A stretch of DNA of 64,000 bases from Acaudatibacter sp963835495 (lineage in GTDB: Bacteria; Pseudomonadota; Alphaproteobacteria; Caulobacterales; Caulobacteraceae), in the NCBI GenBank assembly GCA_963835495.1, contig CAWIFQ010000005.1:868001-932000 (forward strand), in the 5' to 3' direction. A program made the position numbers and the translations under genes. The notes under the pieces are model-generated. The model was not told where the DNA came from. It worked only from the letters and a program-made list of their open reading frames with translations, and made no database searches. Shown piece by piece: positions 26,987-34,932 of the stretch (the stretch's first letter is position 1; each line of letters begins with the position of its first letter).

Positions 26987-28690
26987 ATGAAGGAGACCGG
27001 CGGACTGTTTCCGTTTCGGCTGGCCTGGATCATCCCGGTGGCCGCCGTGCTCACGCTCGGCCTTGGCCTCTGGGCGTGGTCGGACCGGCACGTTCAGCTC
27101 GACGAGGCGCTCTATCGCGCGGTGGCGCTGTTCGACATCGACGGCAATTCCTACTCGCACGGCGAGGCGATGGAGGACTGGCGCTTCCGAGTCGGCCGCT
27201 GGACCGGCGCTGGGGTGGTGCTCTCCAGCCTGCTGGCGCTGGCCGCCCTGCTGCACGAACACATCACCACCGGCCTGGCCCGCTGGACCAAGCAGGCGGT
27301 GGTGGTGATCGGCAGCGATTCCCTGGCGCTGGCCGCCTTCGAGGCCGCGCGCCGCACCGGCCGCAGCACGCTTTGGCTCGGCGCCGCCGCGTTCGGCTCG
27401 GCCAGCTTCCACGACATCGCGCTGGCGTGGCCACAGCGGGAGCGGGCCAGGGCGGTGCGCGAGCACGCCCGCGACGCCGATCACGTGCTGGTGGCCGACG
27501 CCGACGACGCCGAGGCGCTATCCCTGGCCCGGGCCGCGCGGGAAGCGGCGCCGAACGCCCAGATCACCGTGCTGATGCGCGACATGCGCCTGGCCGAGGA
27601 CGCCGCCGCGACCATCAACGAGCCCCGCACCCGGGTGCTGTCGACCGCCGCGGTGGCGGCCCGCTCGCTGGTCGCGGCGCATCCGCCGTTCCTGATCGCC
27701 CGGCAGCTGGGGCATCCGCGCATCCACGCGCTGATGGTCGGCTTCGGCCAGACCGGACAGGCGATCGCGCGCGACCTGATCGTCAACTGCCGCACCACCT
27801 ACCTGGATCTGCCGCGGATCACCGTGATCGACCCGCAGGCCAAGGCGCTGGAGGGGGTGCTGCGGGTCCGCGCGCCCGAACTGGACCAGTGCGCCGACAC
27901 CCTGTTCATCGACGGCGAAGTCGGCGGGCGCGCGGTGCGCCCGAACCCCGCGGTGATCGCCCGCGATCTGGCCGCCGGCGGCCCGCTGACGGTGGCCTAC
28001 GTCTGCCTCACCGAGGACAACAGCGCGCTGTCGGCCGCCGCGACGCTGCAGTCGCTGCTGCGGGCGATGGACATCGACCAGCCGCCGATCTTCGTGCAGC
28101 TGCGCAAGGCGCAGGTGCTGGGCGACGGCGGCGGCCCCGGGCTCGACGCCCTCACCGCCTTCGGCGAGCTGGACTCGGTGCTGGAGGCCAGCGAGTTCCT
28201 GTCCAGCGCGCCCGACATCGCCGCCCGCGCCTTCTGCGAGGCCTACCGCGCCAGCCTGCCGCCGGAGGAGCGCGACGATCCAGCGAACCGCTCGGCCTTC
28301 CCGTGGGATCGCCTGGACGAGACCTGGCGCCAGGCCAACCGCGACGCCGTCGCCCATGTCGCCGCCAAGCTGGCCAGCGTCGACATTCCGCCGGAACGCT
28401 GGCGGGGCGTCGCCGGCATGCCGCAGCTGCAGGAGGCGGAACGGCTGTTCCACGGCCACAGCGACCTGGAGCTGCTGGCGCGTCTGGAGCACGAGCGATG
28501 GATGGCGCAGCGCCGGATGGAGGGCTGGCGCAATACGACCGCGCCGGCCAAGGACCAGCGGCGACGCCTGCACCCCTCGCTGCAGGGCTATGACGCGCTG
28601 ACCGAGCAGGTGAAGGAATACGATCGCGTCATGGTCCGCCAGACTCAGCGAGCGGTCAGGGGGGACCCCGACCTGGACGACGCCGACTAG
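26987..28690 (+). CDS. Membrane protein with TrkA-N-like Rossmann domains and C-terminal RyR domain
   Basis: 567 residues. Two N-terminal membrane helices (about 11-31 and 72-90) flank a short periplasmic loop. The cytoplasmic part has two TrkA-N/RCK-like Rossmann units: AVVVIGSDSLALAAFEAARR (104-123; the glycine loop is degenerate) and HALMVGFGQTGQAIARDLIV (248-266; intact GxGxxG). The last 70 residues form a RyR domain: LEHERWMAQRRMEGWRN, RLHPSLQGYDALTEQVKEYDR (about 500-547). RyR domains in prokaryotes are found in predicted nucleotide-sensing and conflict modules. Here it is tail-to-tail, 24 bases from a membrane TIR protein, which suggests they work together. Ligand and output are unknown. 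The topology resembles two-helix channel subunits without an obvious pore filter. Confidence 0.8.
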   Translation: MKETGGLFPFRLAWIIPVAAVLTLGLGLWAWSDRHVQLDEALYRAVALFDIDGNSYSHGEAMEDWRFRVGRWTGAGVVLSSLLALAALLHEHITTGLARWTKQAVVVIGSDSLALAAFEAARRTGRSTLWLGAAAFGSASFHDIALAWPQRERARAVREHARDADHVLVADADDAEALSLARAAREAAPNAQITVLMRDMRLAEDAAATINEPRTRVLSTAAVAARSLVAAHPPFLIARQLGHPRIHALMVGFGQTGQAIARDLIVNCRTTYLDLPRITVIDPQAKALEGVLRVRAPELDQCADTLFIDGEVGGRAVRPNPAVIARDLAAGGPLTVAYVCLTEDNSALSAAATLQSLLRAMDIDQPPIFVQLRKAQVLGDGGGPGLDALTAFGELDSVLEASEFLSSAPDIAARAFCEAYRASLPPEERDDPANRSAFPWDRLDETWRQANRDAVAHVAAKLASVDIPPERWRGVAGMPQLQEAERLFHGHSDLELLARLEHERWMAQRRMEGWRNTTAPAKDQRRRLHPSLQGYDALTEQVKEYDRVMVRQTQRAVRGDPDLDDAD

Positions 28691-28700
28691 CCAGGGCGAG

Positions 28701-28718
28701 CTAGCCGGGCCCGGCTAG
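28701..28718. other. 18-bp perfect palindrome between convergent genes
   Basis: CTAGCCGGGCCCGGCTAG has no loop or T-run. It includes the stop codon of the TIR gene and lies 10 bases after the RyR-gene stop. It could act as a weak bidirectional terminator or protein site; function is not evident. Confidence 0.4.
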
Positions 28719-29788
28719 TAGGGGACGTCGGCCGACTCGCCGCTGCGGTGACGGCCACGGGCGGGGTGGGTCTCGGGATCGAGGTCCGGATCCTCCGGCG
28801 CGTCGGCCGCTGGCGCCAGGTGACGCAGACGCGGCGTGGCGGCGGGCACGGCCGGAGGGACGTCGCTGGCCAGCGGCGCCGGCCCGGGCGTCGTCGCGGT
28901 CGGCTGCGTCACCAGCGGCGGCGGCGGCGTCATCGGCGCGGGTGTCTGGGTGGTGGTCAGCGCGGTTGCGGTGTTGGCGGGGGCCACGACCGGGCCAGGC
29001 GGCGGCGCGGCGGTGGCGACCGGCGGAGTCGGCTTGTTGGCCAGGAACGACGGCAGCACCACCGCGGCGGCGGCGATCACCACCACCACCAGCAGGCCCA
29101 CCGCCACGATCAGGCCGATCGGCGCGCCGCGCTTCACCGGCGGATCCTGGAAAGACGACGGCCCCGCGACATCCGCCGACGCGGCCATGGGCGCGGCGGC
29201 GGCAGCGTAGGTCGGCGACATCACCGCGGTCTGGCCGGCCGGGTCCACCAGCGTCTGCGCGGCCGGTGCGGCGGCGACTTCCGCCGGCTGTGCGGCCAGC
29301 GCCTGCATGATCACGTCCGGCGTCGGCGCCGGCTGCGACGGGGCCTGCGGCGGCGGGGCGGGCGAAGGCGCAGGCGCGGCTACGCTCTCGGGACCAAGCG
29401 CCACGGCGATGCGCTGCGCCAGCTGCTCGATCGCGGTCTCCCAGTCGGAGAAGAAGTCGATCCACTGCCGCGTGGCGAACTCGTAGGAGAAGGCGTCGTT
29501 GGGGCGCACGTCGTCGATCAGCAGCGGCACCACGATCAGCTTGCTCTGGCTGGCCAGCGCCAGCTCCTTGGCCATCTCGTCCGAGTTGTTGGAGTTGCCG
29601 GTGAACACCAGCAGCATGATCTTGGCGGCGCGGATCGCCCGCACGATGGCGATCTGGAAGTTCTCGCCCGGCGCGATGTCGCGGGTGGCGATCCAGCACT
29701 TGAAGCCGCGGCCTTCCAGCGCCTTGCAGAGGGTGTTGGCCACCTTCTGGTCCTGGCTGGCGAAGCTGATGAATATGCTCGCGCTCAT
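28715..29788 (-). CDS. TIR-domain protein with a single membrane helix
   Basis: 357 residues. The N-terminal TIR domain (about 3-130) begins SIFISFASQDQKVANTL, continues FKCWIATRDIAPGENFQIAI and carries the putative NADase catalytic Glu at residue 75 in NSNNSDEMAKELALAS. A Pro/Ala-rich linker leads to one membrane helix (223-249, APIGLIVAVGLLVVVVIAAAAVVLP) and a Pro/Thr-rich tail outside the cytoplasm. Without a signal peptide the TIR domain should be cytoplasmic. TIR domains in bacteria cleave NAD or make cyclic-ADP-ribose isomers in immunity. Convergent with the RyR/TrkA-N membrane gene; tRNA-Ser lies 173 bases upstream. Its enzymatic activity is inferred. Confidence 0.88.
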   Translation of the reverse strand: MSASIFISFASQDQKVANTLCKALEGRGFKCWIATRDIAPGENFQIAIVRAIRAAKIMLLVFTGNSNNSDEMAKELALASQSKLIVVPLLIDDVRPNDAFSYEFATRQWIDFFSDWETAIEQLAQRIAVALGPESVAAPAPSPAPPPQAPSQPAPTPDVIMQALAAQPAEVAAAPAAQTLVDPAGQTAVMSPTYAAAAAPMAASADVAGPSSFQDPPVKRGAPIGLIVAVGLLVVVVIAAAAVVLPSFLANKPTPPVATAAPPPGPVVAPANTATALTTTQTPAPMTPPPPLVTQPTATTPGPAPLASDVPPAVPAATPRLRHLAPAADAPEDPDLDPETHPARGRHRSGESADVPY

Positions 29789-29961
29789 TCCGAATCCCGA
29801 CTTGCCCGATTCCCGACTTTATCGGCGCGCGCCGCAGGGCCCGCAGACATAAGGGCCGCCTCGGGCGCGTGGCAAGGTCAATTGCGCCCCCGACCTGCGG
29901 CGCCGACTTGCGGCTCTGGCCCGCCATCGCTAGTTATCGCGCCCTCGCTCGACGGGCGCCT

Positions 29962-30051
29962 GGAGAGGTGGCTGAGCGGTTGAAAGCACCGCACTCGAAA
30001 TGCGGCATACTCGCAAGGGTATCGGGGGTTCGAATCCCCCCCTCTCCGCCA
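29962..30051 (+). tRNA. tRNA-Ser (anticodon CGA)
   Basis: A 90-base cloverleaf including encoded CCA: acceptor GGAGAGG/CCTCTCC, D arm GGCTGAGCGGTTGAAAGC, anticodon stem CCGCA/TGCGG with loop CTCGAAA (anticodon CGA, reading UCG), a long variable arm (CATACTCGCAAGGGTATC) as required for a class II tRNA, and T loop GGTTCGAATCC. No second copy of its 3' end is nearby, so there is no sign of an integrated element. Confidence 0.97.
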
Positions 30052-30109
30052 CGCAGCCCCGGAATTGATCCCGTCTCGTCGGGCGCGGCCGACCGCCAGC
30101 GTGCGGCGC

Positions 30110-31300
30110 CTATTTTGCGCCCGCCGCGACGGGCTCGGGTTTGACCGACATCGCCGGCGCTGCGGTCGTCCAAGCCTGCCCGCTCTCGGCGGCGGTGTCG
30201 CCGGCGGAGAACAGGCTTTGGATGTGAGCGTCGCCGAAGTCGAGCGCATCGTCCTTGAGATCCGGCGGCACGGCTGAGACGGCCAGGTCGCAGCCGTTGC
30301 GCCGACAGAATTCCAGGGTGGTGGTCAGGGCCGAGCGGATCGACGCTTTCGCGGCCGCGTCGACCGTCCGGCTCAGGATCGGGATCGTCGCCATGGGCGT
30401 TACCGCGAACGGCGTGTTGAGCTGGCCGTTGACGATGATGAACAGGCGGTGGTGGTGCGCGTCGTCGCTGGGTCGCCTCGCCAGCAGGACCGCCTGTGGG
30501 ATGGCGAAGAAGGCGACGTCGGCCTGACCGTCGACGTGCATTTCGGCGAAGCTGCGCTGGCCCGCGCGCACCTTGATCATCGTCGGCGAGAACATGCCCG
30601 GCACGCTGGCCGAGGCGACCAGGACTTCGGCGAACAGGTTGCGCGCCTCTGGCCCCTGTTGCGCGGCGATCGCGCCCATGTCCCAGACCACCAGCTGCCC
30701 GGTGTCGAGATCGGTGGTGGCGACGAGCAGGCGTCTCCCCTTGGCGTGCTCGGCGGCGACGGCTCGCAGCAGGTCGTCCGTCACCCAACCGCGGATCAGG
30801 TTCTCGAGCGGGGCCTTGCGGTAGAGACCCGGCGTGAACAGGCCCAGCAGGAACCGGCTCTGAAGCAGGTTGTGGAGGTGGCCGCTGAAATAGGTCTGAC
30901 GCAGCCGCTCGTCCCATCCGGGGCCGACGAAGGCGAAGGGGGCGGCCAGCGCGCCGGAGCTGACGCCGGTGACGAGCTGAAACGGGGGCCGCTCACCGGT
31001 CTTCCCCCAGCCATAGATCAACCCCGCGCCATAGGCGCCGTTGGCCCCGCCGCCGGAGATGGCGAGCGTATAGACGTCGCCTCGATCGTCGGGCTTCAGC
31101 GTCGTCTTGAGCATGTCGGCCAGGGCCGGATCATCTTCCTTGTAGCGGACGTGACTGAAGCCCACCGGCGAGGCGGCAGCCTGCTCGTCTACGGTGAAGG
31201 CGGTGCGCGGCGCCGTCACGCAGCCCGCGAGCGCGCTCGCCATGAGGACCGCGGCCAGCAGCGCCGACCGTGGACACGACCGGGTCATCGCAAGTCGCAT
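30110..31300 (-). CDS. Patatin-like phospholipase lipoprotein
   Basis: Predicted envelope lipoprotein acyl hydrolase. The N-terminus (RSALLAAVLMASALAGCVTAP) ends in the lipobox LAGC. The patatin domain has the oxyanion loop ISGGGANGAYGAGL, nucleophile motif GVSSG and catalytic Asp in MHVDGQAD. The C-terminal third (LFIIVNGQLNTPF, FCRRNGCDLAVSAVPP) is family-like. About 396 residues from ATG 31300; ATG 31288 is an alternative, and neither has a strong ribosome site. Because it is exported it is unlikely to be a defence-system effector. It follows tRNA-Ser convergently, with 58 bases between them. Confidence 0.88.
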   Translation of the reverse strand: MRLAMTRSCPRSALLAAVLMASALAGCVTAPRTAFTVDEQAAASPVGFSHVRYKEDDPALADMLKTTLKPDDRGDVYTLAISGGGANGAYGAGLIYGWGKTGERPPFQLVTGVSSGALAAPFAFVGPGWDERLRQTYFSGHLHNLLQSRFLLGLFTPGLYRKAPLENLIRGWVTDDLLRAVAAEHAKGRRLLVATTDLDTGQLVVWDMGAIAAQQGPEARNLFAEVLVASASVPGMFSPTMIKVRAGQRSFAEMHVDGQADVAFFAIPQAVLLARRPSDDAHHHRLFIIVNGQLNTPFAVTPMATIPILSRTVDAAAKASIRSALTTTLEFCRRNGCDLAVSAVPPDLKDDALDFGDAHIQSLFSAGDTAAESGQAWTTAAPAMSVKPEPVAAGAK

Positions 31301-31379
31301 CCTGAACCGGCGCCTTTCTGCATCACGGGCGACGGGCCGGGGCCGATCGCCAACGACACAAACAAGCGCCGTCGCCCGC

Positions 31380-31742
31380 TCAATTGCCAGCGGCTTGGGT
31401 TCGCTCCCCGGCGTTCGAGAGCGGGCGGCCGTATCTGGCCCGGTTCTCCGGCGTGTCGGGCACGGTCGGGCTGGCGATGAGCATATGGCGAACGCCATCG
31501 GCGTCGATCGTGACCGTGACGAGCGCGTTCGGCGGCTCCGTCGTACGCGCGCTAGCCTGCGTCGCACTGTCGGTCGCCGAGGGGGCGACTGGCGCGGGCG
31601 CGGCGGCGACGGGCTGGCTCTGCGGGGTGGTCGGGGCGGCGCTGGCGGCCGGCGGCGTGGGCGGCGCGTCCTGCGCGGCGGCGACGCCACCGAAGAGACA
31701 GGCCGCGACGCCAGCAGCGAGTGCATAGTGAAGGTGTTTCAT
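31380..31742 (-). CDS. Small secreted Pro/Ala-rich protein of unknown function
   Basis: About 120 residues. MKHLHYALAAGVAACLFGG is a signal peptide, cleaved probably after VAAAQ. A low-complexity Ala/Pro/Ser/Thr linker follows, then a short conserved-looking end (VTVTIDADGVRHMLIASPTVPDTPENRARYG). I do not recognise the family. ATG 31742 gives the best signal peptide; an in-frame ATG nine bases upstream is possible. It lies between the patatin lipoprotein and the Tat-exported hydrolase on the same strand, with gaps of 79 and 129 bases. Confidence 0.6.
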   Translation of the reverse strand: MKHLHYALAAGVAACLFGGVAAAQDAPPTPPAASAAPTTPQSQPVAAAPAPVAPSATDSATQASARTTEPPNALVTVTIDADGVRHMLIASPTVPDTPENRARYGRPLSNAGERTQAAGN

Positions 31743-31871
31743 GGTGGTCATCCCTATCGTTTCGCCGGCAAGCCGTATTCCCATCCTCTCGAACGCGAAA
31801 TTCGGGACATCTGCGTACGGGCTAGCCCTGATGCCGACGGCGGGCGGACGGCCTCGGGTTCCGCCGCCTTC

Positions 31872-32927
31872 TCAGGCCTTGCTGACGTCGATCACCGCCT
31901 GGGCGAAGGCCTGCGGGGCCTCCTGCGGGAGGTTGTGGCCGACGCCGCCGCCGATGGTCCGGTGCGAATACTTGCCGGAGAACTTGGCGGCGTAAGCGCT
32001 GGGCGGGGGATGCGGGGCGCCGTTGGCGTCGCCTTCCATGGTGATGGTCGGCACGGTGATCACCGGGCCGGGCGCCAGGCGCTGTTCCAGCGCGTCGTAC
32101 TTGGCCTCGCCCTGGGCCAGACCCTGCCGCCAGCGGTAATTGTGGACAACGATATCGACGTGGTCGGGATTGTCGAACGCCGCCGCCGAGCGGTCGAAGG
32201 TGGCGTCGTCGAAGTTCCACTTCGGCGAGGCCAGCTGCCAGATGAGCTTCGAGAAATCGTGCCGGTACTTGGCGTAGCCGGCCTTGCCGCGGTCGGTGGC
32301 GAAGTAGAACTGGTACCACCACTGGAACTCCGCCGGCGGCGGCAGCGGCAGCTCGCCGGAGGCCTGGCTGCCGATCAGGTAGCCGCTGACCGAGACCAGC
32401 GCCCTGCACCGCTCCGGCCACAGCGCGGCGATGATGTCGGCGGTGCGCGCGCCCCAGTCGAACCCGGCCAGCACCGCCTGCTGGATCTTGAGCGCGTCCA
32501 TCAGCGCGACGATGTCGAGCGCGACCACCGACGGCTGGCCATTGCGGAAGGTGTCGGCCGCCAGGAACCGCGTCGGGCCATAGCCGCGCAGGTAGGGGAC
32601 GATCACGCGGTGGCCCTTCGCCGCCAGCAGCGGCGTCACATCGACGAAGCTGTAGATGTCGTAGGGCCAGCCGTGCAGCAGGATCACCGGCGGCCCGTCG
32701 GCGGGACCCGCCTCGGCGTAGGTGACGCTCAGCAGGCCGGCGTCGATCTGCTTCAGCGGGGCGAACGAGGTGTTCATTCCGGCATGTGGCGTCGGCTGCG
32801 CATCGCTCAATTCCGCTTTTGCGGCGGTGATGACCCCCAGCTGGGCGGCGGCGACCGTGACGGCGGCCGCGCCGAACAGGCGACGCCGCGGGAAGTTGAT
32901 GGCTTCAGGCGCTTCAGGCGGTGTCAC
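31872..32927 (-). CDS. Tat-exported alpha/beta hydrolase (epoxide hydrolase-like)
   Basis: Alpha/beta hydrolase with a Tat signal (FPRRRLFGAAAVTVAAAQLG; twin Arg then Ala-rich core). Catalytic features of the epoxide hydrolase/haloalkane dehalogenase group: oxyanion HGWPYD, nucleophile Asp in AGFDWGARTADI, and C-terminal His in GGVGHNLPQEAP. GTG 32927 has AGGAG nine bases upstream and is preferred to an upstream in-frame TTG. It is downstream of the second histidine kinase with 23 bases between, so probably in one transcript controlled by the 41-bp element at 33776. The substrate is unknown; the context suggests oxidised organic compounds in the periplasm. Confidence 0.85.
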   Translation of the reverse strand: MTPPEAPEAINFPRRRLFGAAAVTVAAAQLGVITAAKAELSDAQPTPHAGMNTSFAPLKQIDAGLLSVTYAEAGPADGPPVILLHGWPYDIYSFVDVTPLLAAKGHRVIVPYLRGYGPTRFLAADTFRNGQPSVVALDIVALMDALKIQQAVLAGFDWGARTADIIAALWPERCRALVSVSGYLIGSQASGELPLPPPAEFQWWYQFYFATDRGKAGYAKYRHDFSKLIWQLASPKWNFDDATFDRSAAAFDNPDHVDIVVHNYRWRQGLAQGEAKYDALEQRLAPGPVITVPTITMEGDANGAPHPPPSAYAAKFSGKYSHRTIGGGVGHNLPQEAPQAFAQAVIDVSKA

Positions 32928-32950
32928 TGCGAACGCTCCTGGGTTTGGCG

Positions 32951-33664
32951 CTAGCCGCAACGGCGGGCGGATGCCGGCCGCGAAAAATGCGAGACGCGTT
33001 CCGACGGCCTGGGCCGTGGATCGAGCAGACCGGCGTCCGCGCTAGGGAATTCGAGCCGCACGCAGCAGCCGGTCGGCGCGAACGTCCACTCGACCGATCC
33101 GCCCAGCTCCACGGCCAGCGCCTCCACCAGCCGCCGACCGCGACCGGCCCGCACGCCCGGCGCGCCGCCGCCGTCGTCGCAGACCGAGCAGCAGACACGG
33201 TCGGCGGCGTCCTCGACCAGGACCCAGATAGCGCCGGCGGCGCCGGACAGCCCGTGGCGCGCGGCGTTGCGGACCAGTTCGGCGATGATCAGGCCGACGC
33301 GCCAACAGCGGCCGGCGTCGAGCCAGATCTCGTCGGCGTCGACCGTCAGCCGCAGACCATTCTCGGCCAGCGGCGCTTTGGCCAGGCAGGCGCAGAGCTG
33401 AGCGACATAGTCGGCGAGATCCATCGGACCATCGATCATCGGCGCCTGCAGCGCGCGGTGGGCTTCGACCTGCGCGCGCAGCCGGCTCGCCGCGGAGGTC
33501 AGCGCCAGCTGAACCCGGATGTCCCGCGATGCGGTCGCCGCCAGGCCGAGCGCGCAGATGGCCTCGGTGTATTCGTTGACCACCCGGTGGCTGATCTCGT
33601 CGATCAGGTGCAAGGCCTGCATCGGGGGCATGGCTTGCGAGAACGCTGAGTATTCAAAGCTCAC
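32951..33664 (-). CDS. Sensor-less histidine kinase (HisKA_2/HWE-like)
   Basis: A 237-residue soluble kinase without membrane or sensor domain. The phospho-acceptor helix reads LIDEISHRVVNEYTEAICAL, the N box IIAELVRNAARHGLSG and the G1 box CSVCDDGGGAPG, an arrangement found in alphaproteobacterial HisKA_2-type kinases. GTG 33664 follows GGGAGG with a seven-base spacer. Its upstream region carries the longest array of the palindromic element shared by this locus, and the FixJ-type regulator gene ends just beyond it. It may feed phosphate to the orphan receiver proteins encoded upstream or form part of a feedback branch. The partner is inferred from position. Confidence 0.78.
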   Translation of the reverse strand: MSFEYSAFSQAMPPMQALHLIDEISHRVVNEYTEAICALGLAATASRDIRVQLALTSAASRLRAQVEAHRALQAPMIDGPMDLADYVAQLCACLAKAPLAENGLRLTVDADEIWLDAGRCWRVGLIIAELVRNAARHGLSGAAGAIWVLVEDAADRVCCSVCDDGGGAPGVRAGRGRRLVEALAVELGGSVEWTFAPTGCCVRLEFPSADAGLLDPRPRPSERVSHFSRPASARRCG

Positions 33665-33775
33665 GGCTCTGCCTCCCAAGGATACGACGCTGAGCGAGAT
33701 CAAGATGGACGTCGGCGGCGCGCCGCCCGGTGTTCGGCGAACGGCGCAACACGATCACATCAGGCGCGAGCCGGC

Positions 33776-33847
33776 CGATCTATTGAACGTTGGTATCGAC
33801 GATACCTAAGTGTCGGTGTGGACCTGCCGATACCTAAGTGTCGGTGT
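33776..33847 (-). promoter_or_regulatory. Shared 41-bp regulatory element, copy 3, with extra half-sites
   Basis: Bases 33776-33816 match the elements at 44436 and 44551 at about 35-36 of 41 positions. The core is the 15-bp palindrome GGTATCGACGATACC (33792-33806), then TAAGTGTCGG. A second CGATACCTAAGTGTCGGTGT repeat (33828-33847) directly repeats 33800-33819 and overlaps the end of the FixJ-type gene, giving five half-sites. It lies 111 bases before the GTG of the sensor-less kinase. Confidence 0.7.
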
Positions 33848-34490
33848 CGCCCGAGGCGGGCTGTCGGATTCCGGCCTCGGTGGGTTGCAGCCTTGCGTTC
33901 ATGTTCACCAGTTCGGCAAGCGAGCGCGCGTGCATCTTCTCCATCACCCGGCCGCGGTGCGCCTTGACGGTGATTTCGCTGATGCCGAGCTCGCCGCCGA
34001 CCTGCTTGTTCAGCAGGCCAGTGACCACCCGCGCCATCACCTCGCGTTCGCGGCGGCTGAGGGCGAGGTAGCGGTCGCGCAGCGCCTGGAGCTCGGCCTC
34101 GCCGCGCAGCGCCGCCTCGCTGCGATCGATCGCGCTGCGGATGGCGCCGAGCAGCGCTTCCTCTTCGAACGGCTTGGTCAGGAACTCGACGGCGCCGGCC
34201 TTCATCGCTTTGACGGTCATCGGGATATCGCCGTAGCCGGTGATGAAGATGATCGGCATGTCGACCCGCTCGCCGGCGATCTGGCTTTGCAGATCGAGGC
34301 CGTTGAGGTCCGGCAGGCTGATGTCGAGGATCAGGCAGCTCGGCGTCCGCACCCTCGGGTGCGCGAGGAAATCGCGCGCCGAGGGAAAGGACTCGGGCCG
34401 CCAACCTTCCAAGCTGATCAGCGCTTCGAGCGACTCGCGCACGGAGACGTCATCGTCGACGACGAACACGATCGGCGTTTGGTGCGACAA
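33834..34490 (-). CDS. FixJ-family response regulator (REC plus LuxR-type HTH)
   Basis: 218 residues. Receiver domain: VFVVDDDVSVRESLEALI acidic pocket, phospho-Asp in CLILDISLPDLNGLDL, Thr in IIFITGYGD and Lys in EFLTKPF. HTH: LSRREREVMARVVTGLLNKQVGGELGISEITVKAHRGRVMEKM. I place the start at TTG 34490 because family members begin MSxQTPIVFVVDDD at exactly this point and AAGG lies upstream; ATG 34550 would add 20 unrelated residues and has no ribosome site. Third gene of the PAS kinase - receiver - FixJ set. It is the best candidate to bind the shared palindromic elements at 33776, 37801, 44436 and 44551. Confidence 0.9.
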   Translation of the reverse strand: MSHQTPIVFVVDDDVSVRESLEALISLEGWRPESFPSARDFLAHPRVRTPSCLILDISLPDLNGLDLQSQIAGERVDMPIIFITGYGDIPMTVKAMKAGAVEFLTKPFEEEALLGAIRSAIDRSEAALRGEAELQALRDRYLALSRREREVMARVVTGLLNKQVGGELGISEITVKAHRGRVMEKMHARSLAELVNMNARLQPTEAGIRQPASGDTDT

Positions 34491-34560
34491 GGTCGGCGAC
34501 CTTACACAGGGGTTCGATGCGCTTGTGCATCCACAGCTTTGCAAGGTCATTGCAGTTTTT

Positions 34561-34932
34561 CTAAGACGTCTGCAGCGCAACGCTGAGCGCGTCGAACAAC
34601 GCGGCCTGGCTGAAGGGCTTGAGCAAGCAGGCCACGGCGCCCCGTTCCAGCAACCGCGGTCTGCCGCTTCCCTCGGAATGGGCGGTGATGAATACGATGG
34701 GCACGCCCAGCCCACGCCGCCTTAGCTCTTGCTGGAGCTCGGGTCCGGTCATCTCAGGCATGGCGATGTCGAGGACGAGGCAGTCGGCCCCGGTCAGGAC
34801 GGCGGACGCCAGGAACTCTTTCGCCGACGAGAACGCTTCGACGGCGAAGCCGAACTCCCGCAGCAGGTCCGGCAGCAACTCGCGGACCGATTCATCGTCG
34901 TCCACCACACAAATGAGCGGGCGCTTGGGCAT
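34561..34932 (-). CDS. Single-domain response regulator (REC only)
   Basis: A 123-residue receiver without output domain. Acidic pair CVVDDDESVRELLPDL, phospho-Asp CLVLDIAMPEMTG, Thr in VFITAHS and Lys in CLLKPFSQA. It closely resembles FixJ receivers and may act as a phosphate sink or phospho-relay protein between the PAS kinase and the FixJ-type regulator. ATG 34932 overlaps the kinase stop as TGATG, so it is translationally coupled. Confidence 0.9.
   Translation of the reverse strand: MPKRPLICVVDDDESVRELLPDLLREFGFAVEAFSSAKEFLASAVLTGADCLVLDIAMPEMTGPELQQELRRRGLGVPIVFITAHSEGSGRPRLLERGAVACLLKPFSQAALFDALSVALQTS

Noticed and set aside
29962..30051. tRNA-Ser as integration site of a mobile island
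   Set aside because: No duplicated 3' tRNA end, integrase or mobile genes are seen on either side.
30110..31300. Patatin phospholipase near TIR gene as a CBASS-type effector
   Set aside because: It has a signal peptide and lipobox, so it is exported; no cyclic-nucleotide synthase is nearby.
34491..34550. Start of the FixJ-type regulator at ATG 34550
   Set aside because: The extra 20 residues are unlike the family and no ribosome site precedes it; TTG 34490 gives the conserved N-terminus.
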